Positions 1 through 6,367 of a stretch of 18,140 nt of DNA are shown here, one piece after another. This stretch comes from CAZOVB01 sp046541415. GTDB lineage: Bacteria > Planctomycetota > Phycisphaerae > SM23-33. A program made the position numbers and the translations under genes. How positions within the stretch are numbered: position 1 is the stretch's first letter; each line of letters begins with the position of its first letter. The notes under the pieces were generated by a model that was given only the letters and a program-made list of their open reading frames with translations, had not been told where the DNA came from and ran no database searches. Where the stretch lies: positions 1 through 18,140 of the forward strand of contig JBKHDI010000072.1 of assembly GCA_046541415.1 (NCBI GenBank), read 5' to 3'.

Positions 1-69
1 CTCAAGCCCGACAAGCTCCAGGCCGTGGGCGAACTGTTGGACAGCCTGGCCGAACCCCCAGGCCGCTGA
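1..69 (+). CDS. C-terminal end of an upstream gene (partial)
   Basis: The frame beginning at base 1 reads LKPDKLQAVGELLDSLAEPP plus two more residues, then stops at TGA 67-69. Only 22 codons are in the window. The short amphipathic helix and the GC-rich third positions fit a real C-terminus, but no family can be named. A 148-base gap separates it from the next gene, which has a possible promoter of its own. Confidence 0.4.
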   Translation, partial: LKPDKLQAVGELLDSLAEPPGR

Positions 70-156
70 GGCGCCGCGGTCGAGCGTCGTCGTTCCGGAC
101 GGGTTGGGTGATGGAGTTTCGGATTTTTCGGCGTACCTGTCGGGCCGATAGACCGT

Positions 157-162
157 TAGAAT
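157..162 (+). promoter_or_regulatory. Possible -10 element (TAGAAT) of the DUF4175-like gene
   Basis: TAGAAT, preceded by CGT, matches -10 boxes seen before several other genes here (12862-12867 minus, 16614-16619 minus). No good -35 lies 16-18 bases upstream, so support is partial. Transcription would begin near 169. That excludes the ATG at 161, which is created by the box itself, and supports the start at 218. Confidence 0.4.
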
Positions 163-217
163 GAACAGGCGTGGATGTATCCGATCGCTTCGTCCCAGAA
201 CAGGCGGGAGACGAGCC

Positions 218-3200
218 ATGACAACGATTCGGGCGTATCGCGGCAGCGACGAGATCCGGCAGCGCATTGCGACCGTTCGAAGACGGGCGTGGCTGGTACG
301 CGTGGAGATCGGACTGTTGGCGGTGGTTACCGCCGCGGCCGGCGGACTGCTTCTGGCAGGGCTGAGCCTGGGCTACTGGCCCGACCAGCCGGCGACGCCG
401 CTGCGTTGGGCGGTGCTGGGCGTCGGCTCGTTGGCCCTGGCCGCCGCGCTGGCATGGTTGACGCTGCGAGGGATCTTCTGGCGCCTTTCTCCAGCCCAGA
501 TGGCCCGACAGATCGAACAGGCCCTTCCGGAAGTCCGCAACGACCTGATCAACGCGATCCTCCTGGCCGAGGACGACCAGCAGATCAGCGCCGAACTCGT
601 CCAGCAGGCGATCTACGAATCGCAATCCCGGTCCGAGCAGATCGACCTGCGCCGCAGCGTCTCGCTCCGCCCGCTGCGGAACTGGTCGATCGCCGCGGGC
701 CTGGCCCTGCTGGCTGCCGGGGCCTTCGCCTTCCTCCAGCCGGGCGTGCTCCAGCGGGCACTGATCGCCGCCAGGCCCGGGGCCTATGTGCCCCACCGCA
801 ACCTGCTTGTCCTGGAAGAGCTGACCCCCGGCGACGCGACGGTTTTCATCGGACAGCCCGTGACGATCCGCGCGACCATCGCCCCGCCGGCCGACGGGGA
901 GGCCCTGGAGGCCGAAGTGCTCTTCGCCGATGGCGAGCTCCGCAGGATGGACGCCGCGGCAATGGGCTCGGATTACTCGCTGCCCCTGGGCCCGGCCGAG
1001 CGGACCCGACGCTACGCGGTGCGGATCGGCCAGTCCCGCTGGCCGGCCGATAAGCCCTGGTACACCCTGACCGTCCTGCCGCGGGTCGAGTTGGAGCGGC
1101 TGGCGATGACACTCCAGTACCCCGCTTACACCCGCGAGGTGCTTGGCGAGCAGGAGACGCTGGACCCGGCACCGGGGCCCATCGAGGCGCCCGTGGGCAC
1201 GCGGGTGCGGCTTACGATCGAGACCTCTGAACCCGTCCCGAGCATCCTGCTGGACCGCCAATCGGCGGCCATCGTTGCCTTTGAACCGATCGGGGACGGC
1301 ACGGTCCATGAGATATCCTTCCCCGTCCAAGCCGACGACCAGTACCGCCTCCTGCTGCAGGATTCCGACGGGAAGGTTTTCCAGCAGTGGCCTGACGCCT
1401 CGGCGGTTCCCGGCGGGCGGTTTGCCATCCGCGCCGCAGCCGATCGTGTGCCGCGCGTCGAGCTGGTCGAACCCAATCGCGATATCACCGCAGCCCCGGG
1501 CCAGACGGTCCGGCTTCGGATTCGTGCGGCCGACGATTACGGCCTGAACGAGCTGCGGCTGGACGCCGACCCGGAGCAGGACATCCCGGGCCGGGGGAGC
1601 GGACAGAAGCTTCTCAGCCACGCCTTCGAGACGCGGGGCCTGCGAGAAATGGTCGTCGAATACCCGCTGGTCGTCCCGGCCGATCTGCCGGATGACGGCA
1701 GCGTGACGATCATCTACTACGCCTCGGCCACGGACAACCGCAGCCTGGGCAGCCTGGGCGGGCCGCAGACCGAAACGTCAAGCCGGTTCAAGATCCTCGT
1801 CCAGAACGCCGACCAACTCGCCGCCCGAAAGGCAGTGAACTACGAGCTGCTCCGCAAGCGACTGATGGCCCTGCTGCGCCTCCAGGCGAGCCTGCGGGTC
1901 CGGACCGGCCTGTGTCGGACCCAGCTGGAGGCCCTGCAGGACATCCGCAAACAGGCAGGCGACATCCAGGCCGGGCAGCTGTCGATCCGGACCGAACTGG
2001 TCGACCTGTCCACCAGGTTCCCATTCGACGCCGAGTTGCAAACCATCCGAACCGTCTGCACGCAACTGGCGCGGGACGAAGCGCCCCTGGCGGTCTCGCA
2101 GGCGGAGGTGCTGGCGGGTATCGACGAACTGTCCCAACGCGGTCCAGCCGCCGACGCCCTGGCCGCTACGCAGGATCGGATCATCGACTCGCTGCAGACG
2201 CTGCTGGCGATCATGCCCTCCCTGGCCAACCGTCCTGCCCACCAGGACCCCAGCCAGGGTCAGGACCTGCCGGCCGAGACGAAGGAGAAACTCCGCCAGC
2301 TCCAGGAGAAGATCAAGGAATTCGCCGCCGCCCAGAAGAAGATCGTCGAGGCGACCGAGCGGCTGAGCAAGAAGCCGGTCGATGACTTCACCGCCGAGGA
2401 CGACAAACTGCTCAAGGACCTCCAGGCTGCACAGGACAAGTGGGAGAAGTTCCTCAACGAAGCCTTCACCGATCTGTCGAAGATGGCCGAGCAGGATTTC
2501 TCCAACCCCTCGATGCTCAAGGAACTCGTTTCGATCAAGACCGACGTGACGATGGCCAAGGATGCCCTGGCTGCCAAGGCCACCGAGATCGCCACGGCCG
2601 CGGAGGAAAACGGCATAGAAAACGCCGAATCGCTGACCGCCAACATCGAGAAATGGCTGCCCGACAAGCCCGACCGCGAAAACTGGAACATGGAAGACCC
2701 CGCCGACGGACAGACCCATACCGAACAGGCCGAACTGCCGACGGAACTGGAGGACCTCGTCGGGGACCTGCTGGAGGAGGAAGAGGACCTCTTCGACCAG
2801 ATGCAGGACCTGACCAGCACGTACAACATGTCCGGCGACAAGGGCATCGGCTGGGACGCGATGGACGGGCCGATCAGCAACATGAACGCCCAGGGTGTCA
2901 CGGGCAATCAGCTGCCGAACTCCAACGAGATGTCCGGCCGCTCCGGCGAGGGGCGCCAGGGCAAGGCCACCGGCGAGATGGTCGAGGACAAGGCGGTCGG
3001 CAAGGGCGGGCGGCGCACCCCGACGCGTCTGACGCCCGAGCCCTTCCAGACCGGACAGGTCGATGACACCTCAGCCGAGGCAGCCGGCGGGGCCACCGGG
3101 GGCGGCAAGGCTTCCGGGGCCGGTGCAGAAGGCCTCGAGGGTCCCGTCCCTGCCCCGATGCAGAAGGAAATGCAGCGTCTGGCGGGCAAGCAGGCCGACC

Positions 3201-3544
3201 TGATCAACCGGGCCGAACGCCAGCGGGCCTCCTATGCCCCCAACGACTACCGCAACTTCGAGCTGGAAAAGACCATCCGCGTGATGCAGCAGGTCCAGGA
3301 CGACCTGACCAACTATCGCTACCGCAACGTGCTGCGGGCCCGCGAGGAGGTCATCGGCGCGATCCGCCAGACCAACCTGCTGCTGACGGGCAAGGTCCAC
3401 GTGGCCGCCGATACGTCCGCCGACATGCCCAAGTACCTGCGCGACATCGCCGACACCACCGACCGCCCCCTGCCTGCGGAGTACCACGACGCGCTGAAGC
3501 AGTATTATGAGCGCCTGGGCCAACTCGGCCAGCCCGCCCGGTAA
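218..3544 (+). CDS. Large DUF4175-like membrane-anchored coiled-coil protein
   Basis: A 1108-residue protein of unknown biochemical role, resembling the very large DUF4175-type proteins common in planctomycetes (family recognised from memory). Seen in sequence: three hydrophobic segments at about residues 31-53, 62-83 and 155-173; then a beta-rich, Ig-like region to about residue 520, including RVELVEPNRDITAAPGQTV and DDYGLNELRL. A long charged helical region follows, at about 530-830, with strong coiled-coil character near 685-800 (KLRQLQEKIKEFAAAQKKI). A Gly/Ala-rich linker lies near 950-975, and a final helical segment ends the protein. The likely topology is N-terminal membrane anchoring with a large extracytoplasmic part. 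The start at 218 is chosen because GGGAG lies 7 bases upstream; the in-frame ATG at 161 overlaps a -10 box. In related genomes such genes often sit beside MoxR and VWA-domain genes, which would lie to the left if present. Function is unproven. Confidence 0.85.
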   Translation: MTTIRAYRGSDEIRQRIATVRRRAWLVRVEIGLLAVVTAAAGGLLLAGLSLGYWPDQPATPLRWAVLGVGSLALAAALAWLTLRGIFWRLSPAQMARQIEQALPEVRNDLINAILLAEDDQQISAELVQQAIYESQSRSEQIDLRRSVSLRPLRNWSIAAGLALLAAGAFAFLQPGVLQRALIAARPGAYVPHRNLLVLEELTPGDATVFIGQPVTIRATIAPPADGEALEAEVLFADGELRRMDAAAMGSDYSLPLGPAERTRRYAVRIGQSRWPADKPWYTLTVLPRVELERLAMTLQYPAYTREVLGEQETLDPAPGPIEAPVGTRVRLTIETSEPVPSILLDRQSAAIVAFEPIGDGTVHEISFPVQADDQYRLLLQDSDGKVFQQWPDASAVPGGRFAIRAAADRVPRVELVEPNRDITAAPGQTVRLRIRAADDYGLNELRLDADPEQDIPGRGSGQKLLSHAFETRGLREMVVEYPLVVPADLPDDGSVTIIYYASATDNRSLGSLGGPQTETSSRFKILVQNADQLAARKAVNYELLRKRLMALLRLQASLRVRTGLCRTQLEALQDIRKQAGDIQAGQLSIRTELVDLSTRFPFDAELQTIRTVCTQLARDEAPLAVSQAEVLAGIDELSQRGPAADALAATQDRIIDSLQTLLAIMPSLANRPAHQDPSQGQDLPAETKEKLRQLQEKIKEFAAAQKKIVEATERLSKKPVDDFTAEDDKLLKDLQAAQDKWEKFLNEAFTDLSKMAEQDFSNPSMLKELVSIKTDVTMAKDALAAKATEIATAAEENGIENAESLTANIEKWLPDKPDRENWNMEDPADGQTHTEQAELPTELEDLVGDLLEEEEDLFDQMQDLTSTYNMSGDKGIGWDAMDGPISNMNAQGVTGNQLPNSNEMSGRSGEGRQGKATGEMVEDKAVGKGGRRTPTRLTPEPFQTGQVDDTSAEAAGGATGGGKASGAGAEGLEGPVPAPMQKEMQRLAGKQADLINRAERQRASYAPNDYRNFELEKTIRVMQQVQDDLTNYRYRNVLRAREEVIGAIRQTNLLLTGKVHVAADTSADMPKYLRDIADTTDRPLPAEYHDALKQYYERLGQLGQPAR

Positions 3545-3599
3545 GGCTGCCTTGTTGCTGTGACAGTGTCGAACGTTCGTCCGCGCGGAGGCATCTTCA

Positions 3600-3625
3600 G
3601 TGTGGCACGGCCGTCTCGGCCGTGC
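3600..3625 (+). repeat. REP-like palindrome, plus orientation
   Basis: GTGTG is followed by a perfect 9-bp inverted repeat, GCACGGCCG (3605-3613) and CGGCCGTGC (3617-3625), around a TCT loop. The same GTGTG-flanked palindrome occurs twice downstream in the opposite orientation with loop TCC (read on the minus strand) and with the loop-closing G-C pair changed to A-T on both arms. The shared flank, stem and compensatory change identify one dispersed repeat family. The elements could fold in RNA, but there is no T tract to support a terminator role. Confidence 0.75.
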
Positions 3626-3700
3626 GATATAGGTACGCCCTTCTAACGCGGCCAAAACGCACCGCAGATCCCCCTCCGGCGACGATTTCCGCCATGGAAC

Positions 3701-3822
3701 CATGCACGGCCAGGATGGCCGTGCCACACCTGATACGGGGTTTCACGCCATGAAATCGGTGCATGCACGGCCAGGATGGCCGTGCCACACCTGATACGGG
3801 GTTTCACGCCATGAAATCGGTG
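3701..3822 (-). repeat. Perfect 61-bp tandem duplication, each unit with a REP-like palindrome
   Basis: Bases 3701-3761 are repeated without a mismatch at 3762-3822 (period 61; identity runs two bases further, to 3824). Each unit begins CATGCACGGCCAGGATGGCC and contains a perfect 9-bp stem, GCACGGCCA/TGGCCGTGC, around a GGA loop, at 3704-3724 and 3765-3785, followed by CACAC. On the minus strand this is the same GTGTG-plus-palindrome layout as at 3600-3625. The non-palindromic half (CCTGATACGGGGTTTCACGC and on) is duplicated as well. Complete identity suggests a recent slippage or recombination event. Confidence 0.85.
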
Positions 3823-3840
3823 CAGGCCAACCACGTAAAT

Positions 3841-3885
3841 GGAAACATTTCCGGTAATGCCCGCGCCGATGGTATACTGCCCGCC
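3841..3885 (+). promoter_or_regulatory. Promoter region of the first cysteine-cluster gene, probably leaderless
   Basis: TATACT at 3873-3878 (5 of 6 to TATAAT) lies only 7 bases before the ATG at 3886, so transcription would start at or next to the start codon. No Shine-Dalgarno sequence is present. No TTGACA-like -35 is seen. Its place is occupied by the 12-bp palindrome GGAAACATTTCC (3841-3852), which could be a regulator site; that is speculative. Confidence 0.55.
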
Positions 3886-4329
3886 ATGAGCAGCATAACC
3901 CCGCAGATTCCCTGGTATGTCGCCGGGCTGGCCTTCGAGTGCACCGAGTGCGGCAACTGCTGCGCCGGGCCCGAGGAAGGCTACGTCTGGGTGACCGAGA
4001 AAGACATCCAGAACATCGCCCGACTGTTGGAGATCAGCGTCGAGGTGATGATGAAACGCTACGTCCGCCAGGTGGGCCGCCGGTACAGCCTCGTCGAAGT
4101 GCCCGCCACCAACGACTGCATCTTCCTGACCCCGGACAAGGCAGGCAATCGCGGGTGTCGGATCTATTCAGCCCGGCCAAGACAGTGCAGGACCTGGCCG
4201 TTCTGGCACAGCAACCTGGCCTCGCCGGAAGCCTGGTCGATCGCGGGGATGCGCTGCCCGGGGATCAATCGCGGCAACCTCGTCGAGTGCAGGAAGATCC
4301 AGCACCTTGCCAACACCACCCGGGAATGA
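3886..4329 (+). CDS. YkgJ-family cysteine-cluster protein
   Basis: A 147-residue protein of the YkgJ / CxxCxxCC type (UPF0153), presumed to bind a metal or an iron-sulfur cluster; its substrate is unknown. Visible: the signature cysteines C19, C22, C25, C26 (CTECGNCCAGPEEGYVWVT), then C78, C91 and C101 in the typical GCRIYSARPRQCRTWPF segment, plus C124 (MRCPGINRG) and C135. In-frame codons extend upstream to 3763, but that stretch is only the translated palindromic repeat. ATG 3886 begins the conserved part and has a TATACT box 7 bases before it. Its 3' end overlaps the next cysteine-cluster gene by 23 bases, so the two are probably translated from one message. No signal peptide, so it should be cytoplasmic. 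Confidence 0.88.
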   Translation: MSSITPQIPWYVAGLAFECTECGNCCAGPEEGYVWVTEKDIQNIARLLEISVEVMMKRYVRQVGRRYSLVEVPATNDCIFLTPDKAGNRGCRIYSARPRQCRTWPFWHSNLASPEAWSIAGMRCPGINRGNLVECRKIQHLANTTRE

Positions 4330-4795
4330 CGCCCTGCCGACGGCGGTGGCAGCCGCGGTCGACTGTCCGCGGGCCATCGAGGAGCTGGCCCAACTCTACG
4401 CCGAACTGGCCGAGACCCAGGACGGCAGCGACCGCCACTGCTTCGGCGGGGGCACGTGCTGCCGCTTCGGAGCTTACGGCCATCGCCTGTACGTGACGGC
4501 CTTGGAACTGGCGGCGTTGCTGCGGGAAAGGCCTGTCGACTCCAGCCGTCCGGCGCGAATGCTCTGTGCGTACCAGCAGGGCCCGCTCTGCCGGGCCCGG
4601 ACGTGGAGACCGCTGGGCTGTCGGACGTACTTCTGCCAGGGCGATCCGCAGGCCCAGTCCGGCATCCATGAGCGGTTCCACCAGCGGCTGACGAACATTC
4701 ACAAACGCTTCGACTTGCCCTATCTCTATTGCGAGTTGACCGCGGCGCTGGAGGTCCTGGCTGAAAACGCAGGCGCAGCCCGAGAATTGGATTGA
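4307..4795 (+). CDS. Second, divergent cysteine-cluster protein
   Basis: Up to 162 residues, a divergent relative of the preceding YkgJ-type protein. Visible cysteines: C45, C51, C52 (CFGGGTCCRFGAYGHRLYVT), C87, C95, C105 and C110 (GPLCRARTWRPLGCRTYFC). The pattern is that of a metal or iron-sulfur binding cluster protein whose first CxxC is altered. The body is otherwise helical with no signal peptide. The start is uncertain: the longest frame uses TTG at 4307, overlapping the upstream gene by 23 bases, with a weak AGGA about 12 bases before it; GTG at 4346 is an alternative with no clear ribosome-binding site. Overlap implies translational coupling with the gene at 3886. The stop codon overlaps the TTGACA promoter of the next gene. 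Reaction and partner are not known. Confidence 0.8.
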   Translation: MPTPPGNDALPTAVAAAVDCPRAIEELAQLYAELAETQDGSDRHCFGGGTCCRFGAYGHRLYVTALELAALLRERPVDSSRPARMLCAYQQGPLCRARTWRPLGCRTYFCQGDPQAQSGIHERFHQRLTNIHKRFDLPYLYCELTAALEVLAENAGAARELD

Positions 4796-4820
4796 CACCG
4801 CAGCGGGGGGGATCTAGCAT
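4792..4820 (+). promoter_or_regulatory. Strong sigma70-type promoter for the small lipoprotein
   Basis: A perfect TTGACA (4792-4797), a 17-base spacer and TAGCAT (4815-4820). The -35 overlaps the TGA stop of the previous gene. The predicted start near 4827 gives a leader of about 70 bases. It is the best-scoring promoter I can read in the window. Confidence 0.75.
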
Positions 4821-4895
4821 TGGCCTTCGTACTTCATCCGTACATTACAGACAGGCATGGATTTCCGCCGACGACATCGATGTGAGGATTACAGA

Positions 4896-5114
4896 ATGAA
4901 GAATCTGCTTCTCTGGACACTGCTTCTGACCTGCCTGGCGGGCGTTTGCCTGACCGGCTGCGATGGGACGGCCTACACCTACGAAGAGCGCATGGTCCGG
5001 GCCAAGATGATCAACGAATACAACTTCCGCCAGTTCGTCGACGACTGGGATTACTTCTGGCTGTACGACCGCAACCTGCGCGGCAGCCAGTGGCACCCAC
5101 GTATCGGCATGTAA
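4896..5114 (+). CDS. Small aromatic-rich lipoprotein of unknown function
   Basis: A 72-residue precursor. Residues 1-21 are a hydrophobic signal peptide ending in the lipobox LTGC, so C22 should be lipidated and the mature protein is only 51 residues. The mature part is rich in aromatic and acidic residues (INEYNFRQFVDDWDYFWLYD at about 39-58) and ends in a conserved-looking SQWHPRIGM. I recall similar mini-lipoproteins in Phycisphaerae but cannot assign a role. D23 follows the lipidated cysteine, which in E. coli favours inner-membrane retention; whether that rule holds here is unknown. The start at 4896 has GAGGA 7 bases upstream; an in-frame ATG at 4857 would spoil the signal peptide. It has its own promoter (4792) and terminator (5136), so it is probably monocistronic and well expressed. 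Confidence 0.85.
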   Translation: MKNLLLWTLLLTCLAGVCLTGCDGTAYTYEERMVRAKMINEYNFRQFVDDWDYFWLYDRNLRGSQWHPRIGM

Positions 5115-5135
5115 CTCCAGACGGATTTCCCACCC

Positions 5136-5169
5136 AAGGCCTCCTTCAGACGATGAGGGAGGCTTTGTT
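5136..5169 (+). terminator. Rho-independent terminator after the small lipoprotein gene
   Basis: A hairpin with left arm GCCTCCTTCA (5139-5148), loop GACGA and right arm TGAGGGAGGC (5154-5163) gives 10 consecutive pairs with one G-U. It extends to 13 pairs by AAG/TTT and is followed by TTTGTT. It lies 21 bases after the stop codon at 5114. Confidence 0.85.
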
Positions 5170-5219
5170 CTGCGCACGGGAACCACAGAACCTACGGGGC
5201 CAGGCGAAGCTGTCAGATC

Positions 5220-5805
5220 ATGACATTCTCCGAAAATCCACCCGACCCCGGCCACAGGCGTCCCTGGCCTGACCGCCTGCCCGGCCTGCGATGGCTGCTG
5301 GGGTATCGGGGCCTGGGACGCATCACCCGGCGGAACTTCCGGTACGACCTGATCAGCGAGATTCTTTTCGCCCTGGCCGTAGGATGATCATTCCCGAGTT
5401 GACCCAGCTGATCCTCAGGCGCGGGTTCGGGACCTTCGGCCTGATGCTGGCGATCGCATTTTTCTCCGTCCTGATCGCCCCATTGTGCACCTTTCGTACC
5501 CATTGCTGCTGGCCGGGTTTGTGATGCAGGGGTTCGGTCGAGCCACCGGCGGAGTCGCGTTCAACATCGGCCACACCCGGTTCAGCAACGCCGGGAACAG
5601 CCATCTCTACATGGGCGCCCACCTGATCCTCCAGGGCGTCCGGGGGACGACCCTGCCGTTTCTGGGCATCTGGCTGTTCCAGTCGGACTTCGTGGGTCCG
5701 TGGTTGCTCCTGCTGGCCGCGGGCGTCCAGCTTGTCGCCGTGCTGGGTTTCTTGACCATCGCCGAGCCGAAGGTCAGCCAGGCCGACAACCCCGGCGGCG
5801 AATAA
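5220..5805 (+). pseudogene. Decayed MFS transporter remnant
   Basis: Three pieces in three frames read as one transporter. The first (5220-5387) ends RRNFRYDLISEILFALAVG, a typical start of a first MFS helix, then hits TGA. Restoring one lost base near 5383 continues it as MIIPELTQLILRRGFGTFG with a hydrophobic segment (5384 to about 5479). The frame then shifts again, and 5485-5805 (with coherent codons from about 5476) gives the C-terminal MFS part: AGFVMQGFGRATGGVAFNIG, then GAHLILQGVRGTTLPFLGIW and a last hydrophobic helix before TAA. Only about 190 residues remain, whereas MFS proteins usually have 400 or more and 12 helices, so the middle helices are deleted. No Shine-Dalgarno sequence or good promoter precedes it. 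A single frameshift could be a sequencing error, but the missing middle could not. Confidence 0.75.
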
Positions 5806-5811
5806 CCGTCC

Positions 5812-5839
5812 TTGCCCGTCGGGACTGCTGCGGTATAAT
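5812..5839 (+). promoter_or_regulatory. Promoter of coaD, probably leaderless
   Basis: TTGCCC (5812-5817), a 16-base spacer and a perfect TATAAT (5834-5839). The coaD ATG follows after six bases, so the start codon lies at the expected transcription start. No ribosome-binding site is present. Confidence 0.7.
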
Positions 5840-5845
5840 CCGGGC

Positions 5846-6367
5846 ATGTCCAATCATCAACCCAACGTGGCGTTGTTTCCCGGCACGTTCGACCCGATCA
5901 CCAACGGCCACGTCGACGTGATCCGTCGCGGCGCGAAGATTTTCGATTCCCTGGTCGTCGGCGTCGGAGAGAACCCGGCCAAGTCCGCCCTGCTGGCCCA
6001 GGATCAGCGGGCTGAGATCATCCGGCAGGTGCTGGGCGAGATGCCCAACGTCCAGGTCCAGACGTTCAAGGGCCTGACGGTCGACTTCGCCCGGCGCATC
6101 GGGGCGACAGCCATTCTGCGCGGCATCCGCAACAGTTCGGACCTGCAGAACGAGTTCCAGCTGGCCACGACCAACCGCGTGGTGGCAGGAATCGAGACGG
6201 TCTTCATCCTCACCAGCAGCGAGTTCGCCTTTACCTCCTCCAGCCTGATCAAGCAGATCGCCCAGATGGGTGGCGACGTCTCGGCCCTCGTGCCCCCCGC
6301 CGTTCTGGGCCACCTTAAGGCAACCGCCGCCACGGGAACCGATTCGCACCTGGAAGAGAACGAGTAG
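5846..6367 (+). CDS. coaD: Phosphopantetheine adenylyltransferase
   Basis: A 173-residue cytoplasmic enzyme that transfers AMP from ATP to 4'-phosphopantetheine, giving dephospho-CoA, the penultimate step of CoA synthesis. The bacterial CoaD features are present: the nucleotidyltransferase signature FPGTFDPITNGH with T19-x-G21-H22, the ATILRGIRNSSDLQNEFQLA segment that lines the active site, and FAFTSSSLIKQIA, equivalent to the ISSTxxK nucleotide-binding motif. Length is slightly above the usual 160 or so because of a hydrophilic C-terminal tail. ATG 5846 lies six bases after a TATAAT box with no Shine-Dalgarno sequence, which suggests a leaderless message. Its TAG stop directly abuts the stop of nadD on the opposite strand. 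Confidence 0.96.
   Translation: MSNHQPNVALFPGTFDPITNGHVDVIRRGAKIFDSLVVGVGENPAKSALLAQDQRAEIIRQVLGEMPNVQVQTFKGLTVDFARRIGATAILRGIRNSSDLQNEFQLATTNRVVAGIETVFILTSSEFAFTSSSLIKQIAQMGGDVSALVPPAVLGHLKATAATGTDSHLEENE

Larger units (their letters stand above)
3545..3885. other. 341-base non-coding interval with palindromic repeats
   Basis: No gene is supported here. The interval holds one palindrome in the plus orientation (3600-3625), two in the minus orientation inside a 61-bp tandem duplication (3701-3822), a degenerate partial repeat upstream of the first copy (about 3685-3700, TTTCCGCCATGGAACCATGC-like), and the promoter of the next gene. The short open frames on both strands here read MARPSWPC or HGQDGRAT and are only translations of the palindromes. 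Confidence 0.8.

Noticed and set aside
2..1621. Long open frame on the minus strand (539 codons) opposite the DUF4175-like gene
   Set aside because: The plus-strand gene has coherent membrane, Ig-like and coiled-coil regions; the minus frame reads as Arg/Gly/Gln-rich low-information sequence typical of GC-rich antisense frames.
3605..3625. Palindrome as a terminator for the upstream gene
   Set aside because: The stem is strong but is followed by GATATAGG, not a T tract, and the same element occurs in the opposite orientation nearby; a dispersed repeat explains it better.
3701..3822. CRISPR-like repeat
   Set aside because: The repeats are directly adjacent with no spacer, there are only two units and no cas genes are present.
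3597..3834. Small minus-strand open frames beginning MARPSWPC
   Set aside because: They are translations of the palindromic repeats; two of them begin with the same peptide because of the 61-bp duplication.
5220..5387. Independent small membrane protein gene of 55 codons
   Set aside because: It has no ribosome-binding site, and its C-terminus runs straight into the next MFS piece after one restored base, so it is part of the pseudogene.
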